From VXOI01 sp965197575 (lineage in GTDB: Bacteria > Chloroflexota > Dehalococcoidia > Lucifugimonadales > UBA3495), in assembly GCA_965197575.1 (NCBI GenBank), contig OZ240214.1:4774001-4838000 (forward strand): a stretch of DNA of 64,000 nucleotides. Reading direction: 5' to 3'. The notes below the pieces were generated by a model. It did not search any database. It was not told the DNA's origin and saw nothing but the letters and a program-made list of their open reading frames with translations. The position numbers and the translations under genes were made by a program. This document shows positions 1 through 7,382 of the stretch, piece after piece (the first letter of the stretch is position 1; the number at the start of each line of letters is the position of its first letter).

Positions 1-2
1 TC

Positions 3-491
3 AGGAATATCAGGAATGACGCCCATCACAAGGCCGCATCCGCCATCACGGCGAAGCCCGTCGGCAAGGTGGTCGTGGAAACCCTGAACGCCTCCGGGAT
101 GCTGAAAAACCGCCGCCTGGCCCGCGCCCTGGCCGACGCCTCCCTGGCCGGATTCCTCTCCAAGTTGGAATACCGGTGCCAGTGGAACGGTACTTCCTTT
201 GAGAAGGTGGACCGTTGGTACCCGAGCACCAAGACCTGTTCAGAGTGTGGTGCAGTCCGGCCCAACATCACTCTGTCGGAACGGACCTTCGTCTGCCGCA
301 GTTGCGGCGTCATGCTGGACCGCGATCTGAACGCGGCCCGCAACCTGGAAAACGCCGAGAGCTTCCCGGGGTCAGCACGTGGAGCGGAAGTAAGACCGGG
401 AGGCTCAGTCCTTCCGGCAGCTGCTGAGAAGCGTGAAAGGACAGCCACTGAAGATAATCGCAGGTTATCCATCATTGGCATAGGTTCTTAG
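3..491 (+). CDS. tnpB: TnpB-type RNA-guided nuclease, C-terminal part (cut by window edge)
   Basis: The reading frame is open from the window edge, so the N-terminal half lies outside. The visible part has the zinc finger CSECG...CRSCG (15 residues between the pairs) followed by the RuvC-III motif DRDLNAARN, which carries the third catalytic Asp. This is the canonical C-terminus of IS200/IS605 TnpB, a transposon-encoded endonuclease guided by an omega RNA from the element 3' end. A short basic tail follows. No tnpA is visible. Its sequence is unlike the TnpB of the IS607 copies in this window, so it belongs to a different element. Confidence 0.85.
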   Translation, partial: RNIRNDAHHKAASAITAKPVGKVVVETLNASGMLKNRRLARALADASLAGFLSKLEYRCQWNGTSFEKVDRWYPSTKTCSECGAVRPNITLSERTFVCRSCGVMLDRDLNAARNLENAESFPGSARGAEVRPGGSVLPAAAEKRERTATEDNRRLSIIGIGS

Positions 492-554
492 GAGCGGCCG
501 AAGTTAAAGAAACGGCAACGATGAACTAAGCAAACCAGTGAGCGGCGAACAGGG

Positions 555-560
555 TATAAT
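555..560 (+). promoter_or_regulatory. Perfect -10 hexamer, probably leaderless promoter
   Basis: TATAAT lies eight bases before the GTG at 568, so transcription would begin at or next to the start codon. No ribosome binding site precedes that GTG. No convincing -35 box is seen. Confidence 0.4.
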
Positions 561-567
561 CCCCACC

Positions 568-1173
568 GTGACGACCATCAACTCCCTCGACGACTTCCTC
601 CGAGCCCTCGACGCCAACCCATCCTGGCGGGAGGCTGTCCGAGCACGCATTCTGGGCGAGGAACTGCTTCAACTCCCGGTCAAGTTCGAGGCCTTTGTCC
701 AAGAGCAGAGGACGAGTCATGCGAACATAGACGCCCGGCTGGATCGCATAGAGGGCGACACCAGTACCCTCAAGGGAGACTTCGCCAGAACCCGGACAAT
801 CCAGGATGCCCAGGACATCGCGTCCGACATGGGTCTGGAGTTCGTCCGAACCCTCAGCGCCAGGGACCTGAGCGACATGGCAGGAAACGGTTTGCCCAGA
901 GACATCCACCGCAGCTTCAGGAACGCCGACCTGGTGATCGAAGCGACGGACGGGACCGACACCAGGTACATAGCGATGGAGATCTCCTTCACCGCGGACC
1001 GGAGGGACTGCGACCGGGCTATCCGGAACGCAGGGCTCATCACCCGGTTCACCGGCAAGCCTGCGCAGGCTGCCGTTGCCAGCGTCAGAAATGATCGTGA
1101 CGCAGCGGAAGCGGTGGACTCCGGGGCGGTGTACTGGCACCCGCTGGAAGACCGGACGCCGAGCCCCGAGTAA
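568..1173 (+). CDS. Coiled-coil protein with PD-(D/E)XK-like C-terminal domain, function unknown
   Basis: A protein of about 201 residues. The N-terminus (MTTINSLDDFLRAL) leads into a helical region whose heptad character suggests a coiled coil (about residues 40-75). The second half contains DLVIEATD and, about 13 residues later, YIAMEISFTAD, an arrangement that resembles the D...ExK/S core of PD-(D/E)XK nuclease folds. I chose the GTG at 568 because a TATAAT lies directly upstream; an in-frame GTG at 538 has no Shine-Dalgarno. Proteins of this shape are usually annotated hypothetical; nuclease activity is only an inference. It lies between a TnpB fragment and the end of IS607 copy 1. Confidence 0.6.
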   Translation: MTTINSLDDFLRALDANPSWREAVRARILGEELLQLPVKFEAFVQEQRTSHANIDARLDRIEGDTSTLKGDFARTRTIQDAQDIASDMGLEFVRTLSARDLSDMAGNGLPRDIHRSFRNADLVIEATDGTDTRYIAMEISFTADRRDCDRAIRNAGLITRFTGKPAQAAVASVRNDRDAAEAVDSGAVYWHPLEDRTPSPE

Positions 1174-1401
1174 GCTACGAAGAGTCCACCTATCCGTAGA
1201 GAAACCGCGACTGTTCCAGATGGACATACCAACTGATGACATAGTTCGAGAACCGATTTACCGTTGTAAAAATGGTTGACTTTAGTCACATGACCATTGT
1301 CAGCCTTCTCTGAAGACGCGGTCTCAGCCGCGCCGCCGCCCCAACAGTGCAAGGCGGCTCCGCCCGGGAATCCCACCCGGGAACACCGAACTGGTCCCCG
1401 C

Positions 1402-2967
1402 TCAAGCCACTCCACGGGCATCCGCCCGCCGGACCGCCCGAACCGGATTGGGTCGGCCCCGCGGCCTCCCCAGCCGGTGTTGCGCTGCAAGCGCCGGTCT
1501 CAGCTGCCCCAGGACCGCGCCCCAGTACGTCCACACGTGCTTCGCTCGCTTCCTCACGGGTACGGCGAAGGCGACATGGGCGCCATTGCCGACGGGCGCG
1601 ACCCGCCGGCGGGGGATGCGCTCGGAACACCTGAGCAAACGACGGGCCAGCACCAAGGCGGCAGCCTGGTGCACCGTCAGCCCGTAACGCTCCATGAACT
1701 TCACCCGGCCGATGACCGAACTGAAGGCCGGGTTGACCTGATGAACTTCCACTCCCTGACGGCAGCCGCGGGAGACGAAGTACGCCTTGAGCTTTCCGTA
1801 GCTGAAACTGGACAGCATCCGGGAGTATTTGCGGGACTCGCCTTCCAGGGCGGCCTTCTTCTGCCGGAAGTCCAGCTTCTCGATGACGATGGGCTTGCCG
1901 GCGGCTCTGGCGTACTCCACCACGCTGGCCACCGCGTCGCCGATAAGGGCCTCAGCCTGGTTGGTGTTCTTGCCGTAGGTCACCAACGGCACGCGCCAAG
2001 CGTTCAGATAATTGCCGCTGCTGTTGGTCTCGGCCACCGCCAGGTGGCCGGCGTTCAGGTCCACGCCGATGGCGCCGCGCCGCCGGTCCGTAGTTGTCGC
2101 TACCGCCATCATCTCCGTGGTGGCGAACACCCGCCATCCCTTTGCGTCCCGCTTGAACCGGTAGCCGATGGCCTGCCCCAGATTGGCGGCTCTCGCCGCC
2201 TGCTCACCGTGCTGACGCCGGCAGGCGGCGTACTCGGCATTGCTCTCCAACGCCGCCAGCACCTGCTCGTGGCCATAGGCGAATCTCACGCCCTCAATCA
2301 CCACATATTTGCCATGCTGTTCGGCCAAGCAATCCGGCATCCGCAGCCGCAGGGTCAGGGAGCCATCGTCTGAAACTGTGGCCACGCATAGCTGGCAACC
2401 GCCGGTCTCATCCCGGCTGCCCAGCACGAAGAACTCATCACTGCGGGCTGCCCGCCACTCCCGGAGCCATTCCTCATGGCTGCCATACCCGTTGGCCTCC
2501 AGATGATGTTGCTTACGCCACAGCCGCTTCGACCCGAAGCACAGCCGGACCCGGTCCGCGGCCAGGTCGGCCTCCAATCCCGCCAGGCGAGACCTCAGAT
2601 TGGCCAACCGTCTCCGCTTCTGGTGGACCTGGCGCCATTGCGCCTGCTCCTCAGCTCGGGCAATCTCCCGCTCCGCGCGGGCGATGCGCCGCTGCAGGCT
2701 GTCCTGCCGCAACTTCCCGGCCTCCCGCACCGAGGCTATCTTGCCCTCCAGCGACACCCTCACCCCGTTGAACATCCGGGCCGGTATCCGGTACTCCCGC
2801 AGATAAGCGTTCTTCAGGGACGTGGCGGACCGGCCCGCCACCACGTCGGCGAACAGCTTCCGTTGCACCCGGCCGTACAACTCGCCGTAGGCCGACAGCG
2901 CAGCTTCACCGTCCCCACGGTCCATGCCCCGGAAAACGGTGACGCGGGTCTGGTATGTTCCTATCAT
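1402..2967 (-). CDS. tnpB: IS607-type TnpB, RuvC-III Asp replaced by His (copy 1)
   Basis: A 521-residue protein. The start overlaps the tnpA stop in the sequence TGATG, implying translational coupling. An N-terminal basic helical region (RRIARAEREIARAEEQAQ) is followed by the RuvC-like domain: GVDLNAGHLAVAETN (Asp near residue 303), IVIEKLDF (Glu near 363), and NPAFSSVIG...GLTVHQAAALVLARR, where the position of the third catalytic Asp (near 433) is His. There is no CxxC zinc finger. This matches the TnpB-related proteins often annotated as IS200/IS605 accessory proteins. Whether it cuts DNA with a rearranged active site or is inactive cannot be told from sequence. Copy 1 carries FADVVAG near the N-terminus where copies 2 and 3 have FAAVAAG. 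Confidence 0.85.
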   Translation of the reverse strand: MIGTYQTRVTVFRGMDRGDGEAALSAYGELYGRVQRKLFADVVAGRSATSLKNAYLREYRIPARMFNGVRVSLEGKIASVREAGKLRQDSLQRRIARAEREIARAEEQAQWRQVHQKRRRLANLRSRLAGLEADLAADRVRLCFGSKRLWRKQHHLEANGYGSHEEWLREWRAARSDEFFVLGSRDETGGCQLCVATVSDDGSLTLRLRMPDCLAEQHGKYVVIEGVRFAYGHEQVLAALESNAEYAACRRQHGEQAARAANLGQAIGYRFKRDAKGWRVFATTEMMAVATTTDRRRGAIGVDLNAGHLAVAETNSSGNYLNAWRVPLVTYGKNTNQAEALIGDAVASVVEYARAAGKPIVIEKLDFRQKKAALEGESRKYSRMLSSFSYGKLKAYFVSRGCRQGVEVHQVNPAFSSVIGRVKFMERYGLTVHQAAALVLARRLLRCSERIPRRRVAPVGNGAHVAFAVPVRKRAKHVWTYWGAVLGQLRPALAAQHRLGRPRGRPNPVRAVRRADARGVA

Positions 2968-3566
2968 CAAGCAGTCTCCGCAGCCGCCGCTGCCGACATT
3001 GCGCGCTCCGCCCGCCGCCGCGCCGAGTGCCGCCCGTAAAGGCGCGCGCACAGCGAAGTCATCACCTCGGTGGCGTCCCGCACCAGATCATCCTCAAGCT
3101 CCCCTTCGTCCATCACCGCGATCCGGGCTCCCCGCCCTGCCAACGCCGCTTCCAAGCACTCAAAGCCGAAACGGCACAGCCTCTCCCGGTGCTCCACCAC
3201 TATGGTCCGCACCGTATGATCTCCCACAACACGGCGCAGCTGCCGCCGGTCCCCATTCAGTCCGGAACCAACCTCCTTCACCACCTCATCAGGACGGTGG
3301 CCATGACCGGTGGCCCACGCCACCACCCGGCCCACCGGGCGGTCCAGGTCCTCGCGCTGGTCACCGGAGGAGACCCGGGCATACACCACGCAGCGGCCTT
3401 CGTCTTCAGGAGGCACCACCACATAGTACCGCCCGGTGGGCAGCCGCTCGATCTGGAGCTCCGGCGGCAACTTGCCGGCGAGGTGCAGCCGGGAGGTGGT
3501 TGCCTTATCGAAGCCGTAGAGCCTGCCCCAAGCCGTCAGGCTAATGCGCCTACTAACAACATCCAT
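2967..3566 (-). CDS. tnpA: IS607 serine recombinase TnpA (copy 1)
   Basis: A 199-residue recombinase. Residues 1-55 form a MerR-like helix-turn-helix (LTAWGRLYGFDKATTSRL). The resolvase catalytic domain starts at VVYARVSSGDQ, with the nucleophilic Ser in ARVSS, and continues with VVGDHTVRTIVVEHRERLCR, the IS607 signature. It catalyses cut-and-paste transposition through a circular intermediate. Its stop codon overlaps the tnpB start. Differences from the other copies include DLDRPVG, EVGSGLNGD and FECLEA, so this is the most diverged tnpA of the three. Confidence 0.92.
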   Translation of the reverse strand: MDVVSRRISLTAWGRLYGFDKATTSRLHLAGKLPPELQIERLPTGRYYVVVPPEDEGRCVVYARVSSGDQREDLDRPVGRVVAWATGHGHRPDEVVKEVGSGLNGDRRQLRRVVGDHTVRTIVVEHRERLCRFGFECLEAALAGRGARIAVMDEGELEDDLVRDATEVMTSLCARLYGRHSARRRAERAMSAAAAAETA

Positions 3567-3606
3567 ACAACTCTATTATATACTATAATGGCAGCTGTTG
3601 GATACC

Positions 3607-4639
3607 CCCAGCATGCTATGGAGCCGTCGGTCCCCAGGGCGCAGGTATGCAGGCGACCGGCACTGATTTCGGAAAAGGTCAATTCCTCGGGCGGGGATGA
3701 CTGTCCGAAGGAATTGCCTCCCCAGCAGACTGCGGTCCCATCCGCCCTGAGACCGCAGGTATGCCACCAGCTGCTGGAAATCGACGTAAGCACCGCATTC
3801 TCCGTTGGCGGTACCGTTTGTCCCTGGTATATGTCGCTTGCGTTGGCCCCCCAGCAGACCGGAGTGCCGTCCACCCTCAGGCCGCAGGAATGGAAGGTTC
3901 CGCTGCTGATGGCTGCCAGGGGTTCCTCGGGCGGGGTAATCTGGCCGAAGTCTGATTCCTCCAGATCAGCTCCCCAGCATGCGGGCATGCCGTCATCCTG
4001 CAGTGCACAGGTATGCCAGCCGCCGCTGCTGATCGAGGTGAAGCTCATATCCTCTGGTGGAGAGGACTGCCCCACCTCGTCGCTCCCCCAGCACATGGCC
4101 AGTCCCTCCAGGGACAGGATGCAATTGTGGGCTCCCCCGGCGCTCAGGGAGAGCGGGTCCGCTGCCATTCCGGTCTCCAAAACGGCGACCGCCGGTGGGC
4201 TGCTGGTTGGCGAGTGCTCCGGGACGGGGGTTTCTATGTCGGTGGGCCCAGGCGTTGAGATGGGTGGCTCTTCCGTTGACAGGTACTTGGCCCTCGGCTG
4301 ATCGCAATCGCTGTCCAGCCAGCGGCCGTTCTCATACACCATCAGGCTTCGAGTCATACCAGAGATGTTCTCCCCATTGAGACGTGGCCATGTTGACACG
4401 ATTACCGCGTCGCTGGTTTCAGGCAGCCTTATGACATCCATTACCTCGTTGGTTAATTCTCCGAGCTGAAGAAGAATGAGAAGCTGGTCCACCTGAGCAG
4501 CAAGTTCATCGGGGTCCGGCTGACAGGCTTCCGAATATGTGGCCATGGCCCGCTCCAGGTCCGGGCCCGGTTCGGCCCTGATGGCATCTAGGAACTCCTC
4601 GCCCAGGTTGGCCGCGATTTCCGCCAACTCCTCATCCAT
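3607..4639 (-). pseudogene. RCC1-repeat lipoprotein-like gene, truncated by IS607 copy 1
   Basis: The frame runs from 4639 down to the IS607 boundary and then continues meaninglessly into the element. About 110 residues of helical N-terminal region precede a Ser/Pro/Thr-rich linker (STPGPTDIETPVPEHSPTS). At least four RCC1-type repeats of about 50 residues follow, each with HTCAL/HSCGL and a CWG core (CWGSDEVGQSSPP, CWGADLEESDFGQ). Such blades build seven-bladed propellers, so several are missing. The open frame extends upstream of the first ATG with ...FAYPCQREPGDY, possibly the end of a lost signal peptide or lipobox. Joining the two flanks of the element does not restore a repeat, so the gene was already damaged or was later rearranged. 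Confidence 0.75.
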
Positions 4640-4707
4640 ATAGTCCCCGGGCTCCCTCTGACAGGGGTAGGCAAAAACGAGATTATAGCTACGAACTGGC
4701 CCCGCCG

Positions 4708-4741
4708 TCCCTAGATTCCGGCCTACGCCAGAATGACGGGA
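4708..4741. repeat. Short interspersed palindromic repeat
   Basis: The sequence around GATTCCGGCCTACGCCAGAA resembles the dispersed GGATTCCGG...CCGGAATCC repeats that occur between genes in many bacterial genomes. A related GGATTCCGGTTTTCACGGGA lies at 45146-45167. The rest of 4640-4827 holds nothing recognisable. Confidence 0.3.
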
Positions 4742-4827
4742 TGGGCCCGATAGTGATCATTTGGGGGCGATTTTGTATCTGAGCAAGGCTGACCTACTAT
4801 ACGGTCTCACGTTCAACTGAGTAAGTC

Positions 4828-5639
4828 CTAAATGAAATGCCTACCCCTATCAGGACGCCCCCCAGGACTCGCTCCCCCCGCCGGGTCCCGCGCCAACTCC
4901 CCAGTGCGCACCATGCTGCCGTCGGTCTCCACGATCAGCCACGGCGGTCCAGGCCGGCAGCTGCGCTGCTTTTCGCAGCCGGCAATCGTCTCACGGTCCT
5001 CCCGGTCCACCAATCCGGCGGCTCTTTCCGCCTGTTTCAGGACCACTTCCCGGATGCTGCTGCGGTGCAACTCGACTCCATAGTGTTCCTGCAGTTGCCG
5101 GCTGGCCGGCTCAAAAGACTTTTCTGCGCCAAAGCCGGTCAAGGCCCGTTGCAAGGCCGAAGACTTGCCTCGACACTTCAAGCCGGTCAACTCTTGGAAC
5201 GGCCAGCGCCCCGCGGCCGCGGGGCGCTCCTTGGGGCAGCGCAGATAGGAGGCTGACACTTCAATCGGTCCGAAGACGCTTAACCACCGCAGGGGTTGCC
5301 ACCGGCGCAGCTGGCGTCTTCCCCCGCAGCCGGGACAAAAGGGTCCTGAGCTTTTGCTGGCTCAGCCTTCACCTCCGCCCAGGTCTGCACCATCCGCTGG
5401 CCCAACTGCCGGGTAAACCGGATAACCTCTTCCTCCCAGGCGTCCGGGTCCCAATACCCGGCCTCGCCTTCGTCCACTTCCTGGGCCAGGGCTTCCCGCA
5501 TTTCCCCAATGGCCTGTTCCATAATCTCCCGCATCGTTCGCTTCATCACCCCTCCCCGCTGAATGCTTCTGCCTTCAGGAGATTGCCATCTCTTGCTTCT
5601 CCTCTAAAATCCTTTTCCCAACTGCTTTCAGTCACACCC
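4828..5639 (-). pseudogene. ISKra4-family transposase, 5' part, frameshifted and truncated
   Basis: Two blocks on the minus strand belong together. Block 5280-5549 (starting MMKRTMREIMEQAIGEMREA) is the N-terminus and stops at TAA near 5280. Block 4828-5275 continues in another frame with VSASYLRCPKE, HYGVELHRSSIREV and VETDGSMVRTGELARDPAGG, typical of ISKra4 transposases. The catalytic C-terminal half is absent beyond about 4845. The frame change could be a programmed frameshift or decay; the missing half shows the gene is dead. The element end is near 5639 (GGTGTGACTGAAAGCAG), fixed by comparison with a second partial copy at 15388-15520. Confidence 0.7.
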
Positions 5640-5744
5640 CTTTACCAAACTTTGGCCCTTTCCCGATTAGCAGAGAATGACTGCGAAAACAGGAATACCC
5701 CCAAAGCGTAACAGGAATATTTGATGGAAGAGTTGCGGAAGGTC

Positions 5745-5795
5745 GTTTAGTGGTTCGTGCTACGGTCGAGGTTCGAGTCCACTCAGGTGGCCCGC
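5745..5795 (+). other. tRNA-like remnant (D-arm and T-arm motifs only)
   Basis: GTCGTTTAGTGGTTCG resembles the D-arm of Glu/Asp tRNAs, and GGTTCGAGTCC resembles a T-loop, but no anticodon arm lies between and no acceptor pairing can be drawn. It may be a decayed tRNA used as an integration site, or chance. Confidence 0.2.
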
Positions 5796-5805
5796 ACAAG
5801 GACCG

Positions 5806-6039
5806 GATATGACACGTTCACTGTAAAAGTCGCGTAGGCAATACAGATAGCCGTGGATACGTCTGCGTGGATGCTCTTGTGGACACCGGCGCCACCTGTT
5901 TCTTGTTCCCGGAATATTTCCTGAACGATATTCAGATAGCGCCGTTCGAGTGGACAGTGGATGTCATCCTTGCCGATGGGACCAGTAGCAGCAAGTGTAT
6001 CGGCCCGGCGCACCTGCAATTACTGGACAGGGAAGGCCC
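5806..6039 (+). pseudogene. Retropepsin-like aspartic protease, N-terminal half, split by cassette 1
   Basis: The segment encodes DALVDTGATCFLFPEYFL, with the DTGA active-site motif of single-domain retropepsin-like proteases, then VDVILADGTSSSKCIG and ends at DREGP. A frameshift near 5830 separates the likely N-terminus (TFTVKV) from the rest. The coding frame resumes exactly after the cassette at 7196 (CVAMFGNPDVFLTGATTLESL), so this is an insertionally split gene. It resembles the intact protease at 52085-52456. Confidence 0.75.
6031..6039 (+). repeat. Left 9-bp target duplication of cassette 1
   Basis: GGAAGGCCC, repeated exactly at 7187-7195 immediately outside the other end. Removing one copy together with the cassette restores an open protease frame. 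Confidence 0.85.
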
Positions 6040-6127
6040 GGCTTTGCACAACGAATAGGAATTAAGGGAAAATAAAACAATTCCTGCACAACGAACCGGA
6101 ATCAAAAAAGGCTCCATTGTGCAAAGC
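6040..6127. repeat. GGCTTTGCACAA hairpin, extended copy (H1)
   Basis: The left arm GGCTTTGCACAACGAATAGG occurs, a second shortened left arm follows (TGCACAACGAACCGG), and then the complementary right arm CCATTGTGCAAAGC. It looks like a tandemly duplicated hairpin. It forms the left end of cassette 1. Confidence 0.75.
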
Positions 6128-6199
6128 ACCACCAGACCTTGACCACCCAAAGCCGACGCAATAGCATCGAATACAAGCCACTCACAATGGGAGACTCGA

Positions 6200-6520
6200 A
6201 TGCCGATAACCGAAAGGGAACTTCAGAAGGTCAAGGACATCTTCCTCGAGCAGGCGAGAGCACACTTCCCGCCCAGCGTCCAGTTCAAGGAGGCCAACGC
6301 CTCAGTCACGACGGACCCATACGACGAGGAATGGATCAGAATAGACCTGCTCTACACTGCACAGGACCCCGTCCTCGACGGCAACTTGATGAACACCCTC
6401 TACAGGCGGACCGACGAACCCATGCTCGCATCCGGCGTCACAGGGCTAACCATGGTCCACTACGCAGACATAAACGACCCCACCCGGCTACGACACAGCA
6501 AAGCGGCATCCACGCCATGA
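6200..6520 (+). CDS. Unknown protein, first gene of cassette 1 operon
   Basis: A 106-residue acidic protein starting MPITERELQKVKDIFLEQAR with GGGAG ten bases upstream. A predicted N-terminal helix is followed by beta-rich DEEWIRIDLLYTAQDPVLDG. No known motif was recognised; there is no nucleotidyltransferase GS...D signature. It ends in ATGA, overlapping the start of the HEPN-like gene by four bases, so the two are co-translated. By analogy with other HEPN pairs it could be the antitoxin or partner, but this is inference. Confidence 0.6.
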   Translation: MPITERELQKVKDIFLEQARAHFPPSVQFKEANASVTTDPYDEEWIRIDLLYTAQDPVLDGNLMNTLYRRTDEPMLASGVTGLTMVHYADINDPTRLRHSKAASTP

Positions 6521-6972
6521 TAGACCCGCAGGAACTCATGGACACCTGCCGCAAACTGGTGACTCCCCCAACCTCGGACGCGGACATCCGGCGAGTAATC
6601 AGCACCGCATACTACGCCCTCTTCCACACTCTGGCAGCATCCAACGCCGAACTCGTCGCCGGCCAACCCAGCTCCACCATGTCCGCACATGCTTGGAACC
6701 GGATATACCGGCGCCTCGAGCACGGCAGGGCCCGGAACAACCTGAGAGCAGACCGCAACCTGCTCTCCCAGAACGGACACGACTTCGTTCGCCTCTTCAC
6801 CGAGGCGCAGGGACACCGCCTGCAAGCTGACTACGACCCCAACGCGCAGCTCAACCTTTCCCTCGCCCTCAATGTCATCACACGGGCTGACGCCGCCGTC
6901 AGAAGCTTCGCCCAGCTGACCGAGGAGGAACGAAGGTTCCTAGCAGCCCAGTCAATGTTCGACAGCCGTTGA
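6517..6972 (+). CDS. HEPN-like domain protein
   Basis: A 151-residue all-helical protein. The segment ADIRRVISTAYYALFHTLAASN is typical of HEPN domains. The stretch RIYRRLEH supplies an R-x6-H that could be the HEPN ribonuclease motif. Long helices with conserved polar residues follow (DYDPNAQLNLSLALNVITRADAAV). HEPN proteins commonly act as RNases in toxin-antitoxin and anti-phage systems, usually with a small partner encoded upstream. Here the start lies inside the stop of the upstream gene. Both sit within a hairpin-ended transposed unit, so they are mobile cargo. The family assignment rests on pattern recognition only. Confidence 0.65.
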   Translation: MIDPQELMDTCRKLVTPPTSDADIRRVISTAYYALFHTLAASNAELVAGQPSSTMSAHAWNRIYRRLEHGRARNNLRADRNLLSQNGHDFVRLFTEAQGHRLQADYDPNAQLNLSLALNVITRADAAVRSFAQLTEEERRFLAAQSMFDSR

Positions 6973-6981
6973 CATACACGC

Positions 6982-7164
6982 ATGAGCGGAGACACCGCCA
7001 CCGCAGAGGCGGAAGGATACGCCAGAGTGGAGGATATGCGCCAGCGCGACATGGCGAACGCCCAGCGGCTGGCGGAGTTGGACTTGCTGCAGGTCACGGA
7101 CACACGGGAAGGCGCCCAATCAGGAGACAATGATTCGCGGCTTTGCACAACGATTCGGGATTAA
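6982..7164 (+). CDS. Small unknown protein in cassette 1
   Basis: About 60 residues starting MSGDTATAEAEGYARVEDMR, ten bases after the HEPN-like stop. It is mainly helical and charged. The last residues run into the right hairpin, so the natural C-terminus may have been replaced. Weak support as a real gene. Confidence 0.35.
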   Translation: MSGDTATAEAEGYARVEDMRQRDMANAQRLAELDLLQVTDTREGAQSGDNDSRLCTTIRD

Positions 7165-7186
7165 AAAAGATTCACTGTGCAAAGGC
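7139..7186. repeat. GGCTTTGCACAA hairpin, right end of cassette 1 (H2)
   Basis: GGCTTTGCACAACGATTCGG and the complementary GATTCACTGTGCAAAGGC form a near-perfect stem of about 17 bp around a short A-rich loop. Confidence 0.8.
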
Positions 7187-7195
7187 GGAAGGCCC
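7187..7195 (+). repeat. Right 9-bp target duplication of cassette 1
   Basis: GGAAGGCCC, identical to 6031-6039. Confidence 0.85.
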
Positions 7196-7382
7196 CTGTG
7201 TCGCCATGTTTGGCAATCCCGATGTATTCTTGACAGGCGCCACAACCTTGGAGTCTCTTGGGCTTGCCGTGGACCCGGTTAACCAGCGTCTGATGCCAAC
7301 CGTTGTCAATGGGCGGCCATTCCAACCGTCATACGGCCGGGTACATTCCACCATCCCCAGCCGGTGCTACAATACTCCTCAA
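7196..7382 (+). pseudogene. Retropepsin-like aspartic protease, C-terminal half
   Basis: In the same frame as 5867-6039 once the cassette is removed, it encodes CVAMFGNPDVFLTGATTLESL and LAVDPVNQRLMP, matching the C-terminus of the protease at 52085 (GAMALEHALLAVDPHGQRLIP). No stop codon separates it from the CoA-transferase start at 7383; the frame is continuous, so the protease end has also been altered. A TACAAT at 7368-7373 could be the -10 box of the downstream gene. Confidence 0.7.

Larger units (their letters stand above)
1263..3606 (-). mobile_element. IS607-family element, copy 1 (2,344 bp)
   Basis: The boundaries are set by comparison with copies 2 and 3. All three begin GTTGTAAAAATGGTTGAC after a CC dinucleotide and end CAGCTGTTG plus about six bases finishing in ACC, and all are exactly 2,344 bp. 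IS607 serine recombinases join at a two-base crossover without target duplication, which fits. The gene order tnpA-tnpB reads on the minus strand. The 3' end of tnpB and the 139 bases after it (1263-1401) are where the omega RNA of TnpB elements normally lies. The right end is slightly diverged (GGATACC instead of GACAACC). It abuts the truncated RCC1-repeat gene. Confidence 0.88.
6040..7186. mobile_element. Hairpin-ended non-autonomous cassette 1 (HEPN module)
   Basis: The unit begins GGCTTTGCACAACG and ends CAGTGTGCAAAGGC-like sequence (terminal inverted repeat GGCTTTGCACA / GCCTTTGCACA). Each end is itself a palindrome: 6040-6127 at the left and 7139-7186 at the right. The unit is flanked by perfect 9-bp direct repeats. 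It contains no transposase. The cargo is three small plus-strand frames, two of them overlapping as an operon. This is direct evidence of transposition of a passenger-gene unit, presumably mobilised in trans. Confidence 0.82.

Noticed and set aside
1297..2373. Long plus-strand frames opposite the IS607 tnpB genes (also 48543-49619)
   Set aside because: They are shadows of tnpB with low-complexity composition; they occur only where tnpB is.
1241..3626. Clean empty-site reconstruction for IS607 copy 1
   Set aside because: Joining the flanks gives CWGKSVLELCHQ, which does not continue the RCC1 repeat; the right end is also diverged, so the original site is not recoverable.
5745..5795. A complete tRNA gene
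   Set aside because: D-loop-like and T-loop-like motifs occur, but no anticodon arm or acceptor stem can be drawn.
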